Part shown: positions 58,611 through 64,000 of the stretch, piece by piece | Numbering within the stretch: position 1 is the stretch's first letter | Layout: every line of letters begins with the position of its first letter | DNA from: Sipunculus nudus | Lineage: Eukaryota > Annelida > Sipuncula > Golfingiida > Sipunculidae | Assembly (NCBI GenBank): GCA_026874595.1 | Contig: CM049312.1 | Coordinates: 29,379,456-29,443,455 of the forward strand | DNA length: 64,000 nt | Direction: 5' to 3' | Notes under the pieces: model-generated | The model's database searches: none | Seen by the model: only the letters and a program-made list of their open reading frames with translations | Told to the model about the DNA's origin: nothing | Made by a program: the position numbers and the translations under genes

Positions 58611-61600
58611 AACAAGGGACCCATGGGTCACGGCGCTCAGCTGATCGTGATTGGACCATAAATGTTTCTCCACTGTGATACTATATCGAGTCGATAAAGC
58701 TTATGAATATCATGGACATGTTGGGCTGTTATAAAGGAATGTAATGTAATACGTGAGTAAATGATAAATTAAATAACCTGACTGATGGATTAATAGAGTC
58801 ATATATAGTGGTTTATTTTTTATTTATTAAAGAGGTGTAGAAAATTGTGATATATTTGAGCAAATATGAATGCAATGACAGCAGTAATAAGCAGTAGTAG
58901 AATGATGATAAGGCTATTTGTTGAAGGATCTAAAGTGTATGGTAGTCTGCAAGCTTTCAATTTGACAGATATGATGTTATGATTAACTATGCTGATGAAG
59001 TGATTTATGAATTTGTGACTGTATGACACAATATCTCTTTAGTCTTGACAAGGTACATTATTGTGATGCCCACTATGTCTACATATTACACAATATTGAC
59101 ATAATTTCTGGCATGTACATAGGTACCTATGGACGAATAGTTATACAAAATATTAAAGTATGAATATATCTGATTCATCTTGTTCTTGCTTACTGAGGCT
59201 GACTTTGGGATGGGGTTCGGAGAAGGGAAAAGTGAGGGCAGCACGAAGGTGGATGTAGAAATATTCTATTGTAATGTTTTTCATTTATATAAGAATATGA
59301 AAAGCTAAGAGGAAAGGGGCCCTCCTACTTGGTTATAGTAAAGTTCTAAATATATGATTGCAAACTAATACTCTGACAAGACTGTCATGAAGAAAAACAG
59401 TAAAAGTTTTGAGATACTGTAATGTATGAAAATTTACAGATGGAAAATTTACAGATGGACAGGCAAGTGGACAGAATGGACTAATACCTTTATTTCACTT
59501 TCAAGGGAATAATGCATTTAAGTTTATATATAAGCCTATTTTTTTTAAGCATATCCACTTTTTCCATTAAGAAGTTTTTATCTGAATCATTTTTTTTATT
59601 TACAGGTTTTATAAATTTTAAATGAAAAAACCTGAAAATATAAGTTAAAATATTAGAATTGTTGCAAAAGTTGCAATCATTATATATACAGAGTAAAAAA
59701 CTGAAACTATAAGTTAAAATATTAGAATTGTTGCAAAAGTTGCAATCATCATATATCCAGAGTGTAGCTCATATTGGGTCATATTATGCATACACATATA
59801 TTTAATTATTTTTAAATCATAAATGTTTAAACTGAATTTAAAAAAAAATAATGCCACAACATGGCATCTACAAGAATATTCCTTGAATCACTATTAAAAT
59901 GTTTTGCACATTGGAGTTTTCAGTACCTGCTTAATTTTATTCACCAAAATAAAATAAAAGATTCAGTAAATTTGATAAAATAAAACATCTTTTCAAATAA
60001 AGTATACACACTGTTGTTTGAATGAGAAACAAACAATATCATTGTGCTAATTACTATCCAAGTTTTAATTAATTACTGAAATTAATAGTCAATTTCACAC
60101 CTGGTGAAGTTTTTACTCCTCTGAAGTAAGGAATTACTTATCTCATGAACATCCACACTTTCATAGCAATACACCACTTTGTGGACACAATTAAATGTAC
60201 ACTTTAATCATTGTAACCCTGGTGGTACAATACAAAATCTAAAATGTAGCATAGCCTAGAATAAGAATGAATCACATACAGAAAATAATAACATTCATCT
60301 AGTTTATGCACCATCTGGGGGGGGGAGTGCAGAGCAGAGGGGAAGCCTGCTGGTAGTGGCCAAGCTGACCCAAGGCAAGCTGCCTGGGGTGGGTTACATA
60401 ATGCAAGTGAAGGCTGTACTACTAGGTGGGCTAGATGTAAACAACACTTGACATGGTGTATGAAAACATGAATAAAAGCTATTCTTTCCAATCAATTTCT
60501 TTGAAATTTCAGATTTTAAAAGATTAAATCCTTATGTATATATGCTGTGAAAATTAAATCAACAGTGCCAAAGTTGGACAAAATTTAAGGTATTGATTTT
60601 TTATTTATGCTAATAACTTGAAAAATTTGCAAAATTCAGATCTAATTTTGGGTAAACAATTGAATCTTGATTAAATAAAGTTATATTCCTGAAAAAAGTC
60701 TCTAGGTTCAGCAATTCTCATGTGAGTAAATATATTTCCTGATTTTTTAACAAATTGCATTATGTTTTGGCCCATAACTTCAAAATAATACCCAATACTA
60801 ACCTAATTTTTGGTATGTTCATAGAAAATGTATAAAAGATATGAAACCTAAATACGATCAAAAACAGATCAGTGGTTTTGATATTAGGCAGCCCTGAAGT
60901 GTAACAATGGCTTTTTTTATGGAAAACGGAGTTTTTTTTCCTTAATATCTCGAAGTCCTGAACAAAGTCCTAATGACCCAATTTTCGGTATGGTAGGAGA
61001 TTTTGGGGACATCTAAAATTATGTCAACAGCCTGGGGGGCATAGAGATGTGCACTGAATGACCTACAGTCATCAAAGTGGACTGCTTGACAATGTAAGGG
61101 AATACAACAAGAGCCTCCAAAAAATTCAATAACTAGCCTAATTTTGCAGCTTTTATTTTTAAATTTCAGATTTTAACAGATTAAATCCTTATGTATACAT
61201 GGTGTGAAAATTAAATCCACAGTACTTACAGGAAAAAAACGTGCCATGGCCAAAGTTGGGCAAAATTTAAGGTACCAATTTTATATTTTTGCCAATATTT
61301 AAAAAAATTTAACAAATTTTGATCTAATTTTTGGTATACAATTAAATTTTGATTAATTAAAGTTGTATTACTGGAAAAAAGTCCCTACCTTTTGGTCTTA
61401 AGTGACAAAATATCTTCCTGATTTTTTTACAAAGTCCATTATGTTTGGGCCCATAACTTTTTTTAAATTATATAATACTGACTTAATATCTGGCATGTAC
61501 ATAGGAACTATATAGAGGAATATTTATGGTAAATATGAAGAAAACCAGATGAGTGGTTTTGATTTTAGGCAGTCCTGAAGTGTGAAAATAGATTTTTAAT

Positions 61601-61839
61601 AAAAAATTGAGGTTTTTCCTTAATATCTCAGGGGAACGAAGTCCTATTGACCCAATTTTTGGCATGGTAGGCGATTATGGGGACATCTAACTGTATGCCG
61701 AAATTCAGATTCGTAGGTCTAACGGTGTCGAAACGTGCCAGTCTTACGGACGGACATCCAGACGGACGGACGGACAGACAGACGGACGGACAATGGACCA
61801 TGACTATAGCTCAGATGACTTATAGTCAGCTGAGCTAAA
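58611..61839 (-). mobile_element. Pearl/Helentron-like repeat element, copy C (inverted)
   Basis: The reverse orientation of copy B. It starts AACAAGGGACCCATGGGTCA and ends with the (ACGG)n stretch (61745-61792) and CTCAGATGACTTATAGTCAG-CTGAGCTAAAA. Many phrases are reverse complements of B, such as 'cctaccttttggtcttaag' (61386) against 47943. It is about 3.2 kb, shorter than B, and has no coding capacity. Confidence 0.75.
59641..59770. repeat. 69-bp tandem duplication
   Basis: TAAGTTAAAATATTAGAATT starts at 59641 and again at 59710, followed in both by 'gttgcaaaagttgcaatcat' and 'atatatacagag' / 'atatatccagag'. It lies within element C. Confidence 0.9.
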
Positions 61840-62400
61840 AATGGAAGCCGCTATCACCAACAAAAGAGTGTATAAATCATTACCCATGCCCCTTAGGGAG
61901 GGTGTGGAGATCGCAGTCAGGTCTCTCTGTGTGTTTTTGTATGTATATATGTATGAACAGACCTTTGAACTTAGACCTATAGCACGTTTCCACTTGAAAA
62001 AATCTACACAAGGAATGTGTCTAAAATATCTCAGTCCCCTTTGAGGATGATCTAGATCCCAAATCCATATTCTAAGATTCACATGGTATAAGATGTATGC
62101 AATCACCAAGCAATAACTGGAAATTCACCCTCTAGAAGTCTGTTCAATTTTCATTCTGACATTCAGTGTCCATTCTGACAAAAAAATGGTTTGCTTTGTT
62201 CAAGTATTTTCAATAATCTTTTGGGGACAATTGCAAATTAGGAAAATGTTTGCTTTGAGTGATATGTTTTAAAATTATATAACTTTTAATCAGGTAAGAT
62301 GGATGGATCATGCATATTTCTTTTAGAAAAGAGATATTACAAAAATCATCAAAATGTCATGTTTACATCTCTATGGTAATATATGTAGTCTTGTTTTCAG

Positions 62401-62462
62401 ACACAACCTTGAGAAGTCACTGCTTCATGATCCTCATTCTGTGCTTTTTGAGGCAGATATAG
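62401..62462 (+). CDS. ERAL1 exon 6
   Basis: A 62-bp exon after TTTTCAG. It completes a Lys codon and reads HNLEKSLLHDPHSVLFEADI, which matches the conserved H-LE-SLL-DP segment after the Era G3 motif. The donor is G|GTGAGC at 62463, phase 1. The G4 motif (NKxD) and the C-terminal KH RNA-binding domain must lie beyond the window. The six exons make 475 nt, open throughout. Confidence 0.92.
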
Positions 62463-62694
62463 GTGAGCAAATCTTTTTTTTTTTCAAATTCCATAAATAC
62501 TCAGAATTATTTATGAAGAAGCAAACAGTCATTTTAAGTATGCTCATATAGCTGGTCCTATGACTGTTGTTTTCATATAATTTTTGCCTCTTCATATAGC
62601 TAGATTGTTAATACATCTATATAATTTTCAGTTTGATTGATATACTGATTGAACTTAGTAGTCCTATGAAATGTAAAATAAGGTTCACTTATTA

Positions 62695-64000
62695 TTAGCT
62701 CAGCTAACTGTAAGTCATCTGAGCTATAGGGATCATCCTTTGTTTGGCGTCTGTCAGGCCATCAAGCTGTTTACAGGGCACAAACATAACTGTTAGACCT
62801 AGAAACTTCTAACTGACATTGAGGAAGGTCCAAGGCAAATCTCCTTGGAAACCTGAAACAAGGTCATTGTGACTCATATTCTGCAATCAATGGGCAGAAA
62901 ACATGATTTTGAGCACCAAGACAGACGAAGCACAAATTTTTTCAGTTAGGCCTAGAATCTTCATACATAACATTAAGGGAGGTCCTGGGTAAATGTCAAT
63001 TGAAGCATGAAATTAGGTCACCATGACCTATATTTTTTTACCTATTGGAAAAAGATGTCATATGAGCACCCTGAATGTCAGATGGGCATAAGTCGCTTCT
63101 GGTAAGCCTAGAATATTATTGCACCCAGAGATATTCTGGGCAAATTTCCTTTTAAAACCTGAAATTAGGTCATGGTGACCTATATTACGTGACCTACAGG
63201 CCAAAAACAGGATTTTTAGCACCCAGGCAGTCAGACAGAGCACAAATTGTATCTTTTATACCTAGAAATGGTTTATACATCTTTTAGGAAGGTCTGGGAT
63301 AAACATTCATGGAATCTTGAAATTAGGTCACTGTGACCTTCATTCTGCAAGCTATAGTGAAAAGATGTTAATTGAGCACCCTGAATGTCAAAGGGTCACA
63401 AATTGTATCTGCTTGGCCTAGAATCGTCTAATGAAACATCAAGGGAGATTCTCGGCAAATCTCCTTGGAAACATGAAATTAGGTCATGGTGACCTATATT
63501 CTGTGACCTACTGACCAAAAGCTTTGAGCACCCAGACAGTCAGACAGGGCACAAGTTGTATCCTTTAGGCCAAGAAACTTCTTAAGTAAGATTTAGAGAA
63601 GTCTTGGGCAATTCTCCTTGGAAACCTGAAATAAGGTCATGGTGACCTATATTCTATGAGCTGCTAGCAAACAACATGATGCTGAGCACCCAGACAGTCA
63701 CACAGGGCACAAAACTTAACTTTTGGACCTAGAACCTTCTATTGTAAAATCAAGGGAGGTCATTGGCAAGATTACTTTGATTTTTTAAATAAGTTACTGT
63801 GACATATATTTTGTGAGCAATATAAAAAATCATGATTGTAGTACATATTAAAATCAATGGGCACAAATCAAGAACGTTCTAACTTCATATTCAAGGAGGT
63901 TGTGGCCAAATCTCCTTCAACACCTGAGATAAGCTCATGATGCCCTTAATTCTGTTATGGTACGAGCAGAAAACCTCATTTTGAGCACCCAGAAATTCAG
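62695..64000 (+). mobile_element. Pearl-like repeat element, copy D (cut by window end)
   Basis: It begins TTAGCTCAGCTAACTGTAAG-TCATCTGAGCTATAG, then tandem units of about 160-180 bp with 'gggcacaaa', 'cctagaa-ctt', 'tctccttggaaacctgaaat', 'aggtcatggtgacctatatt' and 'gagcacccagacagtcag'. At least six units are seen up to the window end. It is the same family as copy A and lies in the ERAL1 intron after exon 6. Confidence 0.7.

Larger units (their letters stand above)
57360..62400 (+). other. ERAL1 intron 5
   Basis: A 5,041 bp intron with GTAAGA/TTTTCAG ends. It holds a 35-bp minisatellite (57706-58055), pearl-like element copy C in reverse (58611-61839), a 69-bp duplication within C (59641-59770), and no further exon. 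Confidence 0.8.

Noticed and set aside
1-64000. CRISPR arrays, bacterial operons, rRNA or tRNA genes
   Set aside because: The tandem repeats lack regular unique spacers, the genes are spliced and eukaryotic, and I saw no rRNA or complete tRNA cloverleaf. A covariance-model scan would be needed to exclude a tRNA fully.

Overview
The window looks like a piece of a marine invertebrate genome, most likely a bivalve mollusc. The reasons are low GC by eye, long (AT)n tracts, spliced genes with large repeat-filled introns, and dispersed elements that combine tandem core repeats with an ACGG/CCGT microsatellite, as in the bivalve 'pearl' family. Another lophotrochozoan or a basal deuterostome cannot be excluded. 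There are no prokaryotic features. All genes are on the + strand except a retrotransposon and one doubtful exon.

Layout. 1-4247: no gene, degenerate repeats. 4248-9735: a complete three-exon carbohydrate (Golgi) sulfotransferase of 409 aa; intron 1 carries a ~330 bp tandem repeat with four CTCF-like motifs. 9736-18657: no gene, dispersed repeats. 18658-25647: a complete-looking but defective Ty3/gypsy-type LTR retrotransposon on the minus strand, with 1257 bp LTRs. Its integrase lies before the RNase H (Gmr1-like order), the RT core is missing and one integrase catalytic Asp is replaced. 25648-33540: AT-rich low complexity, a hairpin between two (TA)n tracts, three doubtful exons and repeats. 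33541-37054: XBP1, the bZIP regulator of the unfolded protein response, with a perfect ERSE in its promoter, an overlapping uORF, three exons and a clear IRE1 splice site with a 20-nt unconventional intron. 37055-44480: 3' repeats and transposable elements. 44525 to past the right end: ERAL1, the mitochondrial Era-like GTPase; six exons were found, from the presumed targeting peptide to just after the DTPG motif. The remaining exons (NKxD motif, KH domain) lie beyond position 64000.

The strongest biological signal is XBP1. Unspliced, it encodes a 220-aa XBP1u with a hydrophobic segment and a C-terminus closely resembling the vertebrate translational-arrest peptide. Removing 20 nt shifts the frame and gives a 450-aa XBP1s ending in an acidic activation domain, so exon 3 codes in two frames. 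All exon phases of the sulfotransferase, XBP1 and ERAL1 agree across their junctions, which supports the gene models. The repeats are also informative: one pearl/Helentron-like element sits inside another repeat whose empty copy is present in the same window, and two inverted copies flank ERAL1 exons 4 and 5.
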